Assembly: GCA_019420275.1 (NCBI GenBank)
Contig: JAHZHN010000002.1
Coordinates: 37,691 to 101,690, forward strand
DNA from: Clostridiales bacterium
GTDB lineage: Bacteria; Bacillota; Clostridia; Lachnospirales; Lachnospiraceae
Reading direction: 5' to 3'
DNA length: 64,000 nt
Within the stretch, counting starts at the first letter, position 1. Every line of letters starts with the position of its first letter. Shown here one piece after another: positions 45,423-54,290 of this stretch. The notes under the pieces were generated by a model. The model saw nothing but the letters and a program-made list of their open reading frames with translations, searched no databases and was not told where the DNA came from. Both the position numbers and the translations under genes were made by a program.

Positions 45423-46079
45423 CTATTCTCCAAATACTGCCTTGTAATCTGCCTGGAATTTTTCAATTCCCTGATCTGTCAGAGGATGTTTCATCATCTG
45501 CTCAAATACATTATACGGCACTGTAGCAATATCTGCACCCATTTTTGCACATTCCATTACATGAATTGGATTGCGGACACTTGCACAGATGATCTGTGTA
45601 TCGATATCTCCTGCCATATCAAAGATTTCTTTGATGTCAGCAATCAAATCTAATCCGTTCTGAGAAATATCATCTAATCTTCCAAGGAAAGGAGATACAT
45701 AAGTTGCACCTGCTCTTGCTGCCAGCAATGCCTGGTTTGGATTAAAGATCAATGTAAGGTTTGTCTTAACTCCTTCAGAGGATAATACTTTTGTGGCTTT
45801 CAATCCCTCGATTGTTGTCGGAATTTTAACTACCATATTCGGATGAATCTTTGCGATTTCTCTTCCTTCTTTGATCATTCCTTCTGCATCAGTTGTTGTT
45901 GCTTTTACTTCTCCGCTGATTGGGCCGTCTACGATAGAAGTAATTTCTCTGATAACATCTTCAAACTGTCTTCCAGCTTTTGCGATTAAGGATGGGTTTG
46001 TGGTTACTCCACAGATAACTCCCATGTCGTTTGCTTTTCTGATCTGATCTACATCTGCTGTGTCTACAAAAAATCTCAT
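45423..46079 (-). CDS. transaldolase/fructose-6-phosphate aldolase (FSA/TalC type)
   Basis: A 218-residue small class I aldolase. [15 protein letters not shown] opens the barrel, [14 protein letters not shown] follows, and [13 protein letters not shown] contains the Schiff-base lysine. It acts as transaldolase or splits fructose-6-phosphate into dihydroxyacetone and glyceraldehyde-3-phosphate; the two cannot be told apart by sequence alone. First gene of the transketolase operon. Confidence 0.93.
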   Translation of the reverse strand: MRFFVDTADVDQIRKANDMGVICGVTTNPSLIAKAGRQFEDVIREITSIVDGPISGEVKATTTDAEGMIKEGREIAKIHPNMVVKIPTTIEGLKATKVLSSEGVKTNLTLIFNPNQALLAARAGATYVSPFLGRLDDISQNGLDLIADIKEIFDMAGDIDTQIICASVRNPIHVMECAKMGADIATVPYNVFEQMMKHPLTDQGIEKFQADYKAVFGE

Positions 46080-46421
46080 GTTCTTTTCCTCCTAAAAAAT
46101 ATGGCTTCGTTTGTTTCTGGTATCATTAAAACATGGATTTTTAGCCTTGTCAAACGCCCGGAGACAGCTGTTTTTCAACATTTTCAAGATTTTATTAATA
46201 TTTTAAAAAATTATTAATAAGATGGATTTTTTCGCTTTTTTTGTTTCAAATCTTCCTCCATTTTTTATTTCAAAAAACCTCGGATTTCTCTGTATTTTCT
46301 GCCCTTCCTGTGATATGATAAAGACAGTTTTATTAATATTTTTATGTTTTTATTAGTAATATTTTCGGATAATATTAATAACAATTAATTAATTAAAATA
46401 ATTTTGATTAGGAGGATAATT
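46080..46421. promoter_or_regulatory. divergent control region with five TTATTAATAA-type boxes
   Basis: The 342-base spacer between the aldolase gene (minus) and the LacI-type regulator (plus). Near-identical palindromic boxes lie at 46192-46201, 46211-46220 (perfect TTATTAATAA), 46330-46339, 46350-46359 and 46372-46381, with pair spacings of 19-22 bases. The aldolase -35 TTGACA is at 46153-46148 (minus). The regulator has an extended -10 TGATATGAT ending at 46320, and its likely start site abuts a box. AGGAGG precedes the regulator start. Confidence 0.7.
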
Positions 46422-47501
46422 ATGGGCAAAAAAAAGAAAGTTACGACAAAAGACATCGCAAAATACGCAAACGTTTCTCAGTCGGCTGTCTCCATGATCC
46501 TGAATCAGAAACCCAACGTCTCTTTTTCAGAAGAAACCCGTCAAAGAGTGTTAATGGCTGCTGAAGAACTCGGATATCATAAAAAACAGGATACCTCCAC
46601 GCCAGAACATTCTTTGTCTGAAGTCATCGTCATCATGTGTCCGTTCCTGTCCAACCATTATTATACTATCCTTATCCATTCGATCACGGAACGTGCTCAC
46701 GATTACGGCTATCTGACATTTGTCGCTCCGACTCTGCGCAATCCCAGCACAGAACAATATTATCTTGATATGCTGAAACGGGATGTCGAAGTAGCCGGTA
46801 TTGTATATCTGTATCCGACGTCATTTCTGTCAGAGGTCAATCAGATGTCAAAGCTCCTGCCAATTGTAAATATCGGAGATAAAAATAATGAAATTGTGTT
46901 CGACTCGATTCATGTCAGCAGTACTAAGCCGGCTTACCTGGTGGCCGAACATCTTATCTCTCTGGGACACAAAAAGATTACTTACATTTCCACTCCGATC
47001 AGCAGTGTAGAGCGTTCTCGTTCCAAACGATATGAGGGGCTGTGCCGGGCATTCGAAGATCATGGCTTAGGAGAAAACTGTGTCACCCTGCGTTCTCTTT
47101 CTTCCGGCGAATATAATCTTTTGTCTCCAAACCTTCTGGAATATTCTTCCGGATTTAACCTGACAAAACAAATCCTGATGGAAGGAACAGACTCTACCGC
47201 CTTCGTCGGCTATAATGATATGGTTGCGATCGGCATCTTAGACGCTTTGTATGAAATGAAGTACCGGGTTCCGGCTGATTTTTCCGTCTGCGGCTTTGAT
47301 AACGTTCCCATGGCATCCATGAACCGAATCTCCCTGACGACAGTAGAACACTCTATCGAGGCAAAAGGACGGGAAGCTGTGGATATCATTGCCCGCCTGA
47401 GAGATTCCAAAACAAAAAATCAGCCTCGAGGCTTTGTTACCAATCTGGAATTCGAACCATTTATCATAAAAAGAAAAAGTACAGGCAGGGCTCGGAATTA
47501 A
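46422..47501 (+). CDS. LacI-family transcriptional regulator
   Basis: A 359-residue repressor. The N-terminal HTH (TTKDIAKYANVSQSAVSMILN, shown to residue about 26) is followed by a sugar-binding periplasmic-protein-like domain with YEGLCRAFEDHG, GYNDMVAIGILDALYEM and VCGFDNVPMA. It is divergent from the aldolase/transketolase operon and probably controls it through the TTATTAATAA boxes and autoregulates. The effector is unknown. ATG 46422 follows AGGAGG. Confidence 0.92.
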   Translation: MGKKKKVTTKDIAKYANVSQSAVSMILNQKPNVSFSEETRQRVLMAAEELGYHKKQDTSTPEHSLSEVIVIMCPFLSNHYYTILIHSITERAHDYGYLTFVAPTLRNPSTEQYYLDMLKRDVEVAGIVYLYPTSFLSEVNQMSKLLPIVNIGDKNNEIVFDSIHVSSTKPAYLVAEHLISLGHKKITYISTPISSVERSRSKRYEGLCRAFEDHGLGENCVTLRSLSSGEYNLLSPNLLEYSSGFNLTKQILMEGTDSTAFVGYNDMVAIGILDALYEMKYRVPADFSVCGFDNVPMASMNRISLTTVEHSIEAKGREAVDIIARLRDSKTKNQPRGFVTNLEFEPFIIKRKSTGRARN

Positions 47502-47522
47502 TTCCTCCCCTGCCTGATTTTA
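47483..47522 (+). terminator. terminator overlapping the end of the LacI-type gene
   Basis: CAGGCAGGG with GGAATTAATTCC inside and CCCTGCCTG, then ATTTT. The stem begins within the last codons of the regulator. Confidence 0.8.
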
Positions 47523-47523
47523 C

Positions 47524-48066
47524 TTACTGCGCCATTGTCTGCTGACGTTTCATTTGCTGAAATTCATAGTACAAAAAATGCACTGTTATCGGAATATCAC
47601 GATACTTCTGCATGGTCTCAATCAGATAGATTAATTTACTGTTCACAAAAGAATGCCCCTCTGCAATCACATGGATCTCCTGCGCCAGTCTGGTCTCAAT
47701 GATAAATTCGATATCCATCATCCTCTGTTCCGCTTTATCAATCTTTCCAGCCAGAATGACATAACTCTTCTCCATCGCATCCATTCGCTTGATCAAATCT
47801 TTTGTCTTAGTCTCAAGACTTCCGACTCTCTGCTCCAGATTTTCCACCTTTTGTTCCAAATGATCCATTCGTCGCTCCAGACCACCTATCCGCTCTTCCA
47901 GTCGATCCATCCGCTCTTCCAGTCGATCCATCCGCTCTTCCAGTCTGTCCATTCGCTCTTCCAGTCTGTCCATTCGCTCTTCCAGCCTCTGCATCCCCTC
48001 TTGTATCGGTTTTAACTTCTCATCCAGCAAACTGGATATCATCTGTAATAATTCCTGTTCCTTCAT
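47524..48066 (-). CDS. coiled-coil protein with LEERMDR heptad repeats
   Basis: A 180-residue protein. Residues about 25-110 are a continuous coiled coil that includes four identical LEERMDR heptads followed by diverged ones. The last 60 residues form a small helical/beta region (EFIIETRLAQEIHVIAEGHSF). The matching DNA (47890-47990) is made of 21-base direct repeats, so heptad number can change without a frameshift. Similar short coiled-coil proteins are common and unassigned in Lachnospiraceae. AAAGGAGG precedes ATG 48066. Confidence 0.75.
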   Translation of the reverse strand: MKEQELLQMISSLLDEKLKPIQEGMQRLEERMDRLEERMDRLEERMDRLEERMDRLEERIGGLERRMDHLEQKVENLEQRVGSLETKTKDLIKRMDAMEKSYVILAGKIDKAEQRMMDIEFIIETRLAQEIHVIAEGHSFVNSKLIYLIETMQKYRDIPITVHFLYYEFQQMKRQQTMAQ

Positions 48067-48252
48067 CCGTACCTCCTTTCCTAAGTCTCTCTGCTTTTGA
48101 GTATTTTTTCTATACTGCCGATATATTATATCATCTGATTGATTTCTTGTAAATATCTATAAATAAATTTTGTATATTTGAAAGAAATAGAATATTTCTA
48201 ACTTTTCAAAATATCTCCTTCATTATAAGTAAAATCATTCTGTCCTGTGCAG

Positions 48253-48284
48253 TAAAAAAACGCCTCATGCTGAGGCGTTTTCTT
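48253..48284. terminator. terminator after the lipid kinase gene
   Basis: AAAACGCCTCA and TGAGGCGTTTT stem with a 3-base loop directly past the stop at 48285. Confidence 0.9.
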
Positions 48285-49196
48285 TTATAACATATGTACT
48301 TTTCCTTTTTCTGTCCGTATTTTCACTTTGCGGACTTTTCCAATAACCTCTCCATCCATATGGAAATATTGAGGCGTCCTTGCATGAATTTTTATTTCCT
48401 TACATCGGTAAACACGCACTCCCCGGTATTTTATATGCTGTCCCTTCAGCGCCTGCAAAAGCAGAACCGGAAGTTTTCGTTTCGGAACTCTGGACACGAC
48501 ACATACATCCATCTTTCCGTCCATTGGGTCTGCCTTTGGACAGAACGGAACTCCTCCTCCCTCATAAGGAAGGTTATGCACAGAGCAAAATAGGATATCC
48601 CTCAGAAAGACTTTACATCTGCCGTCCAATTCCAGTTCTCCCCGGAACCTTTTCGAAGCAAACAATTGGTAAACTCCAAGAATCAGATAGGTCATTTTCC
48701 CAAGTCTTAGACGGTTTAGGATTTTCTTTAATCTGGAGTGATTGACCAGCCAGCATACTCCGGCGTCATATCCTATGCCGGCACTGACCATAAACCGACC
48801 CCCGCCCAATTCTGTCTGAGCCTTTCCGCAGTCTACCTGCCAGTTCTCATCTGGTCTTAAAATATTCTCCAGCTGTCTCTTCGCAGACCTCTTCCATCCC
48901 ATTCCTCTTGCGAAATCATTTCCTGATCCTACGGGAATATAGCCAACGGATACATTTTCCCAGTTTTGTATGCCGGACACCATTTCATGCAGGGTACCGT
49001 CCCCTCCGATCAGAACGAGCTTCACCGGATCCGGACCTGACGTCACCTTACGTGCGATTCGTCCTGCATCTTTTTGTCCTCTCGTATAAAATACCCGATA
49101 TTCAATCTTTTGCTTTAAAAGAATCTTTTCTACTTTTTTCCATGTTTTTCTTCCCAAGCCGGAACGTGCCGCAGGGTTAATGATAAAATTGTACAA
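48285..49196 (-). CDS. diacylglycerol kinase-like lipid kinase (YegS/DgkB family)
   Basis: A 303-residue kinase. YNFIINPAARSGLG opens the family, LIGGDGTLHEMVSG is the nucleotide motif and PVGSGNDFARGMG follows. I place the start at TTG 49196, 6 bases after AAGGAG, because it gives the usual (M)YNFIINP start and leaves 19 bases to the previous stop; an ATG at 49268 would overlap the upstream gene by 53 bases without a ribosome site. It would phosphorylate diacylglycerol or an undecaprenol-like lipid. Last gene of the envelope cluster. Confidence 0.87.
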   Translation of the reverse strand: MYNFIINPAARSGLGRKTWKKVEKILLKQKIEYRVFYTRGQKDAGRIARKVTSGPDPVKLVLIGGDGTLHEMVSGIQNWENVSVGYIPVGSGNDFARGMGWKRSAKRQLENILRPDENWQVDCGKAQTELGGGRFMVSAGIGYDAGVCWLVNHSRLKKILNRLRLGKMTYLILGVYQLFASKRFRGELELDGRCKVFLRDILFCSVHNLPYEGGGVPFCPKADPMDGKMDVCVVSRVPKRKLPVLLLQALKGQHIKYRGVRVYRCKEIKIHARTPQYFHMDGEVIGKVRKVKIRTEKGKVHML

Positions 49197-49215
49197 ATGC
49201 TGCTCCTTCTCTCTA

Positions 49216-50622
49216 TTATGCAGTTTCTGCTTTTGTGTGATAGTCGTGGCCATATCTGCTGGATTCACTTACTTTCACATCCGCATCATTCAAGATACAT
49301 CCTTTGATTTCTACTCCGGAACCAGACAGGATTTCCATACCATCTAAAATCCGGTCGATTTCTGTATAATCCTGACGGACAACAAACACTGCTCCGTCCA
49401 CATACTGGGCTACGATTGCCGCATCAGACAAAAGTGCACTCGGAGGAGTATCTATGATAACAAAATCAGCCTGCTCTTCCAGTTTCTTTACAAATTCCTT
49501 CATATTATCACCGCTCAGGACTCCTGATGTATCCTGAATTGGAGAAGAACCTGCCAGTACCATAACACCGGAATCTTTGTAAGGCTGAACCGCATCTTTG
49601 ATGTCCGCTTCTCCCTTGATTACTTCCAAAGTTCCAATGTCTTTTTCTTCCATTCCCAAAACCTTTGCAGTAGACGGGTTTCTCAAGTCGGCATCTACCA
49701 GGATCACGCTGTGTCCCTTCATAGCCAAAGCCAGCGCAATATTAGCAGAAACCGTAGACTTTCCTTCTCCAGGCATGGCACTGGTCACAAGGAATGACTT
49801 CATTCCTGTCTCCTTGCTTGCCCGTTCCAGTCTTCGCCGGACCGTCCTTGCCGCTTCCAGGAAATTCCTTGGGATTCTCGGATTATCCAGAACAACCAGT
49901 TCCTGTACCTTAGATCTTCTCTTATGGAATCTGGCATGAGGAATCGTTCCAAGATTTTTGACGCTGAATAATCGTTTGAAATCTTCTTCTTTCTTTACCG
50001 TATTCTTTCCAAGGGCAAACAAAAGATCCAGCAGAATACACAGCACAACTCCGATGATGCCGCCGATGATGATTTCGTGGCGATAGCTGAACGGATTCGC
50101 CGGTGAAGCCGGAACACCGCTCTCGTCCATCAGTGTCAGCTGGGAACTTCCGATGACAAACTCTGCTACCGTCGGATAATTCTCCACAACAGATTCCAAA
50201 ATTTTATTTGCCATCTCAGGATCATCTGCTGTTACTTTCAAGGTAAACAGATTCGTGTTTTCCATGACATCTGCTTCAATCTTTCCCGGTACAGACTGTC
50301 TTCCCAGATCCTGGGCTATAACCTCCTGAAGGACACCGCTTTCCAGGATATAAGGGAATGTCTTCGCCATCTGGTTGGCCGTAGCATTGTCCATATAAGT
50401 ATCTGATGCCTCAGCCGAAATGCTGGCGCTGATCGTAAAGGTTGAGGTTGCCTCATAATATGGGGAATACGTGATTCTTTTATATCCACAGTATATTACA
50501 ACACAAAGGATAATCAGAATCAGAAAACGCCATTTCATATGAAATGCGCCTTTGATCAAATCATCGATCAAACCGGTGATATCGATCAGCCCCTCTTTCT
50601 TTTCATTATATCTCTCACTCAT
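49216..50622 (-). CDS. Wzz/BY-kinase fusion, polysaccharide chain-length regulator (copy 2)
   Basis: A 468-residue protein. Wzz-type N-terminal half with membrane helices at about 33-50 and 184-204, then a bacterial tyrosine kinase: Walker A SAMPGEGKST, A' VILVDADLRNPS, Walker B FVIIDTPPSALLSD. The tail SSRYGHDYHTKAETA has two tyrosines. It controls export and chain length of a surface polysaccharide and is reset by the CpsB phosphatase upstream. It overlaps the previous kinase gene by 4 bases. Confidence 0.9.
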   Translation of the reverse strand: MSERYNEKKEGLIDITGLIDDLIKGAFHMKWRFLILIILCVVIYCGYKRITYSPYYEATSTFTISASISAEASDTYMDNATANQMAKTFPYILESGVLQEVIAQDLGRQSVPGKIEADVMENTNLFTLKVTADDPEMANKILESVVENYPTVAEFVIGSSQLTLMDESGVPASPANPFSYRHEIIIGGIIGVVLCILLDLLFALGKNTVKKEEDFKRLFSVKNLGTIPHARFHKRRSKVQELVVLDNPRIPRNFLEAARTVRRRLERASKETGMKSFLVTSAMPGEGKSTVSANIALALAMKGHSVILVDADLRNPSTAKVLGMEEKDIGTLEVIKGEADIKDAVQPYKDSGVMVLAGSSPIQDTSGVLSGDNMKEFVKKLEEQADFVIIDTPPSALLSDAAIVAQYVDGAVFVVRQDYTEIDRILDGMEILSGSGVEIKGCILNDADVKVSESSRYGHDYHTKAETA

Positions 50623-52169
50623 TTCTTATCCTCCTGCTGGTCTGACAGCTTTTTCTCTGATCTGGACTTCTTCCTGCTGCTGCGTTTGCCATAGCCGTAG
50701 CCATATCCATATTTTCCGCCGTAGCCATATCCATAACTTCCATATCCATAGCCGTAACCGTAGCCATATCCATAGCCGTATTTATAACCATATGTCTTGG
50801 CTGTCTCTGCAAATCCCTGGAATGCATCATTGTAAACACATCCAAGCATCGTGCCCTCACCAGACCGGAGGACATCAATTGCCTCGTTGATATCTTTGAC
50901 CAGTGCCTTATGCTGTTTGACAACTAAAATGGATGCATCTGCGATATCAACCAGTTCTTCCGCATCTGCCGCCTGATTCATCGGAGGCGTATCAATGATC
51001 ACATAATCCAGATTGTCCCGGAAAAATTCAATGACTTTATGGAAAATCGGAGAAGCAATCATTTCCGTTGAATTTGGATATATCATCGTATCCGCAATCA
51101 GCAAAAGTTCTGAATTATTCACAGACATTACAAGATTTTCCACATTTTCATTTCCATTCAGGACCTCACCAAACTGCTTAATCTGTTCTTTGTCAATTCC
51201 AAAAATCTTATACTGGGACGGATTTCTCAGATCCGCATCGATCAAAAGCACTTTTGCAGACTCTTCTGCCAATGCTAAGGCAAGATTGGCAGCCACCGTA
51301 GATTTTCCTTCTTCTTCCGTCACACTGGTGATCATCAGCGTCTTTGCATGATGTTCTTTCATCTTACTGCTTACTTTTCTTGCCAGTTTCTTCATATCCT
51401 CTACATAACGGAAACTGGTTCCCGGATTAGTCAGCAGGACCTCAGATTTCTTCCGGTGAAGTCTCGCCTTCCACGTCTTATACCGTCTTTCATGATAAAT
51501 CGTTTCCAGAAGCTTCGCATCCAGCTTTTTGGCCACTTCTTTTGGCTTGCGCACTGTATCTTTCATAAATGAAATCACAGCGATCAGCGCACACAATCCG
51601 GCAGCTGTTACAAGAAATGTCTTTTTCATCAGAGACGCCGGCTGAAATTTATTGACCGGCTCACTCGGTATCGTTGGATTTTGCAGAACATCCAAAACGA
51701 CATTTCCCATCAGCTGATCTGTTACTACAGAATAATTGTTCATGATCGCCTTATTCAGCCGGAATGCCATTTCCGGGGAATCTGCCTGCACACTCAGTAC
51801 CAGCAGGTTGGTCTCTTTGACAACCTCAGCCGTTGCGGTACCCGGAAAGGAATCCATATTCAGCTCATTGGCAACTTTTTTCTGAAGAATACTGCTGTTT
51901 AAGATCTCTGAAAATCTCGACGCCATCTCTGTGGTCGTACTTAAGTTGCTGTAAACATTATTATTGCTGCCTTTTCCACTGACAATAAATGTACTGGAAG
52001 CCTCATACTGCTTATGATAACTACGTCCAACGTAAACATAGGCAAAAAGGCTCATGGAAGCAGCCAGCAATAAGATCACTGCCACATATTTCCATATATC
52101 TTTTAATATGCTGTACAAGTCAATATTTATTTCATAATCATTTACTGATCGATTCTTATTATCGCTCAT
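50619..52169 (-). CDS. Wzz/BY-kinase fusion with a (YG)n tyrosine-rich tail (copy 1)
   Basis: A 516-residue paralogue of the next gene. Membrane helices lie at about 28-50 and 180-200; kinase motifs are SVTEEEGKST (Walker A, unusual E in place of G), VLLIDADLRNPS and YVIIDTPPMNQAADA. After QGFAETAKT comes about 38 residues with 16 tyrosines, mostly as YG dipeptides, then a lysine/arginine-rich end. BY-kinases autophosphorylate such C-terminal tyrosine clusters; this one is exceptionally long and regular. Operon with CpsB phosphatase. Confidence 0.9.
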   Translation of the reverse strand: MSDNKNRSVNDYEINIDLYSILKDIWKYVAVILLLAASMSLFAYVYVGRSYHKQYEASSTFIVSGKGSNNNVYSNLSTTTEMASRFSEILNSSILQKKVANELNMDSFPGTATAEVVKETNLLVLSVQADSPEMAFRLNKAIMNNYSVVTDQLMGNVVLDVLQNPTIPSEPVNKFQPASLMKKTFLVTAAGLCALIAVISFMKDTVRKPKEVAKKLDAKLLETIYHERRYKTWKARLHRKKSEVLLTNPGTSFRYVEDMKKLARKVSSKMKEHHAKTLMITSVTEEEGKSTVAANLALALAEESAKVLLIDADLRNPSQYKIFGIDKEQIKQFGEVLNGNENVENLVMSVNNSELLLIADTMIYPNSTEMIASPIFHKVIEFFRDNLDYVIIDTPPMNQAADAEELVDIADASILVVKQHKALVKDINEAIDVLRSGEGTMLGCVYNDAFQGFAETAKTYGYKYGYGYGYGYGYGYGSYGYGYGGKYGYGYGYGKRSSRKKSRSEKKLSDQQEDKK

Positions 52170-52182
52170 TGCACAACTCCCC

Positions 52183-53061
52183 CTATTCTGTCACGATTAC
52201 GATTAATTTTACTGTGCCTGTCCGGCTTTTTCCCTGTTTTACAGAGTAGGTGATTTCATAAGATCCTGCTTTGCTATAATCTACTTCGGAATCATCTACT
52301 TGCACACGGCTTGTGTCAATATCTCCCGGCACATCAGAATCATAATCTCCTCCAAGACATACCTTAGAAATATAATTCCTTGCATTCAGTTTCTTTCCAA
52401 CCTTTGTATAGACCAGATACTTCTTCAAATGAATGAATGGAATCTCAGATGTATTCTCCCGGTCATAAACCTGAACCGTTGCCTTGAAAGATACCGTATC
52501 TCCGGCACTGTTGGATACCTGCAGCCGAATTGGATAATTGCCCGGCGTATACAGATCAACTGTAGAATTTGCCAGCACTTTTACCTGATTGGACAGATCT
52601 CCGTCAATCTTGTCTTTCACTTTCAGATTCTCCAAAAGATTCACATCCTCCGTAGAACCGGTAGATTCAAAACACAGAGGCTTTTCCAAAGTGAATTGAG
52701 GAGAAGAATATCCTTTGTATTTTACGATCCGGTTTGCACGGCTGACATTGTTGTGGGAATCCACTGCTGCGTACACCACCAGACGGCGTCCTCCGCCTAA
52801 AAATGTAGAAACACTCTCTACCACCAGGGAAGAAGTAACATCCCCGTCCTTGTCATCCACTGCTTTTACACCTTTCAGAAAATCTTCATCTGTCGCATCC
52901 AGATCGACATTTAGTTCTTCTTTATCCATTGTGATCACCGGGCCAACCCGGTCTCCCTTTCTGATCTGCGTAAACCAGAAAATAAGGCTTGCCAACAGTG
53001 CAACACCAAATATAATCAAACAAATGATCCGCAGTTTCTTCATATCGATATTTACGTTCAT
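52183..53061 (-). CDS. membrane-anchored Ig-like (DUF5011-type) protein
   Basis: A 292-residue protein with one N-terminal membrane helix (LRIICLIIFGVALLASLIFWF) and three extracellular Ig-like units. GPVITMDKEELNVDLDATDEDFLKG with VDDKDGDVTSSL and KDKIDGDLSNQVKVL are the DGD motifs of DUF5011 domains. It sits between cpsB and the kinases; probably an extracellular accessory of polysaccharide assembly. No catalytic residues recognised. Confidence 0.78.
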   Translation of the reverse strand: MNVNIDMKKLRIICLIIFGVALLASLIFWFTQIRKGDRVGPVITMDKEELNVDLDATDEDFLKGVKAVDDKDGDVTSSLVVESVSTFLGGGRRLVVYAAVDSHNNVSRANRIVKYKGYSSPQFTLEKPLCFESTGSTEDVNLLENLKVKDKIDGDLSNQVKVLANSTVDLYTPGNYPIRLQVSNSAGDTVSFKATVQVYDRENTSEIPFIHLKKYLVYTKVGKKLNARNYISKVCLGGDYDSDVPGDIDTSRVQVDDSEVDYSKAGSYEITYSVKQGKSRTGTVKLIVIVTE

Positions 53062-53073
53062 GCCTTCATACTC

Positions 53074-53826
53074 CTAACTACCAATTTTTGATCTGTTATT
53101 TTTTGCAAACGCTGCTCCCATCAAAATCTTCCGGGGATTCTCATACAGCAGTTCCCTGGAGTATCGATAAGAATATCGTTCTTCCATATAATCCTTGATA
53201 TCCGCCATATACGGCGTGCGCTCATACGGTTTATGGGCGTCACTGGCAATGCATGTCACCCAGCGCTGTTCCAGCAAAGCATCGGCACAGTCTTTTGCCC
53301 GTTCTCCAAATCTTCCAAAGACACTTCCCCGGTTGATCTGCGCAAGGCATCCCTTCTTCATCCACTCAGACACTCTCTCCGGCATTTCCTGGACACAGGC
53401 ATAACGCTCAGGATGTGCGATGACTGGTGTGAGTCCCATGGCAAGCACACTGCCTAACATCCGGTCCATCTTCGAAGCCTCAATGCCAAAGGCAAACTCC
53501 ATTAAAAAAAAGGATGTGTGATTGACCGGAATCAGTCTCCCATCTTCAATCAGTTCCGGAACTTCCTCCGTCGTAAAAATCTCCATGCCGGACAATACCG
53601 TCAGCGGCATCCCTTCCTGTTCCAGCGCCATTCGAAAGGCCTGGAGGCGTTCCTCATAAACTTCCGGTCCATACTCCCTGAAATAACCGCCCGTATTCGC
53701 GTGGGATGTGGCAACCACGGTATGAACACCGCTTTTTAATGCGATTTCCGCCATAGCAAGAGAATCATCCATATCTCTTGCCCCATCATCCAGTCCGGGC
53801 AAAATATGTGTATGTATGTCTATCAT
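53074..53826 (-). CDS. CpsB/CapC-type PHP tyrosine phosphatase
   Basis: A 250-residue PHP-fold metal phosphatase. IDIHTHILPGLDDGARDMDD (2-21) contains the first metal ligands; ATSHANTG, VIAHPERY and ASDAHKPYERTP carry the others. In capsule clusters it dephosphorylates BY-kinase tyrosine tails, here encoded downstream. AAGGGG precedes ATG 53826. Confidence 0.92.
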   Translation of the reverse strand: MIDIHTHILPGLDDGARDMDDSLAMAEIALKSGVHTVVATSHANTGGYFREYGPEVYEERLQAFRMALEQEGMPLTVLSGMEIFTTEEVPELIEDGRLIPVNHTSFFLMEFAFGIEASKMDRMLGSVLAMGLTPVIAHPERYACVQEMPERVSEWMKKGCLAQINRGSVFGRFGERAKDCADALLEQRWVTCIASDAHKPYERTPYMADIKDYMEERYSYRYSRELLYENPRKILMGAAFAKNNRSKIGS

Positions 53827-53971
53827 CTTATAAATACCCCTTGTTGATTGAAAATTTCAATGTTCTTATTATATAACAAATACTCTCTCACATCTACACT
53901 TATCATCCAAACAATAATATCCATTTTCAAAGGAGATCACAGGTCAGCAAAAATCCAAAAACCTTCCAGAA

Positions 53972-54002
53972 ACCAAAAAACCTCCAGCCTGCCGACTGGA
54001 GG
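53972..54002 (-). terminator. terminator after the small sortase-substrate gene
   Basis: CTCCAG/CTGGAG-type stem (CCTCCAG and CTGGAGG) followed on the minus strand by TTTTTTGG. Confidence 0.85.
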
Positions 54003-54017
54003 AAATTGGTCTTTGAA

Positions 54018-54266
54018 TTAATACTGTTCTTTTAAACGTCTTGCTGCGTATACAGACATAGCTGCTGCGGCTAATGCTCCATATACAAGAGCTGCAGGTG
54101 CTCCTTCATCACTTGTCTTCGGTGATGTAGTCGTACCAGAAGGCTGTTCCGTATAGTCTGTTCCTGTAGAATCTGTCTCTTTGGAAGGGCTGTCATTTGC
54201 CATTACTGTTACAGCAAGCGCAAAGCTCATTACCATTGTCGCAAACAATACCAATACCTTTTTCAT
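54018..54266 (-). CDS. tiny sortase substrate (82-residue cell-wall-anchored peptide)
   Basis: Signal peptide (about 1-23, VLVLFATMVMSFALAVTVMA), a serine/threonine-rich spacer of about 27 residues, then SPKTSDEGAP, a hydrophobic helix ALVYGALAAAAMSVYA and the basic end RRLKEQY. This is a complete sortase sorting signal; SPKTS resembles the (S/P)PxTG signals used by clostridial class B sortases, with Ser replacing Gly. The mature exposed part would be only about 30 residues. The class B sortase gene is two genes upstream. GGGGGAAT precedes the ATG. Confidence 0.75.
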   Translation of the reverse strand: MKKVLVLFATMVMSFALAVTVMANDSPSKETDSTGTDYTEQPSGTTTSPKTSDEGAPAALVYGALAAAAMSVYAARRLKEQY

Positions 54267-54290
54267 ATAAATTCCCCCTTACTTGGTCTC

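Noticed and set aside
47880..48000. Possible CRISPR-like array
   Set aside because: The 21-base repeats are contiguous without spacers and encode coiled-coil heptads in frame.
49197..49268. ATG start at 49268 for the lipid kinase
   Set aside because: It overlaps the upstream kinase gene by 53 bases and has no ribosome site; TTG 49196 has AAGGAG at proper spacing and the family N-terminus.
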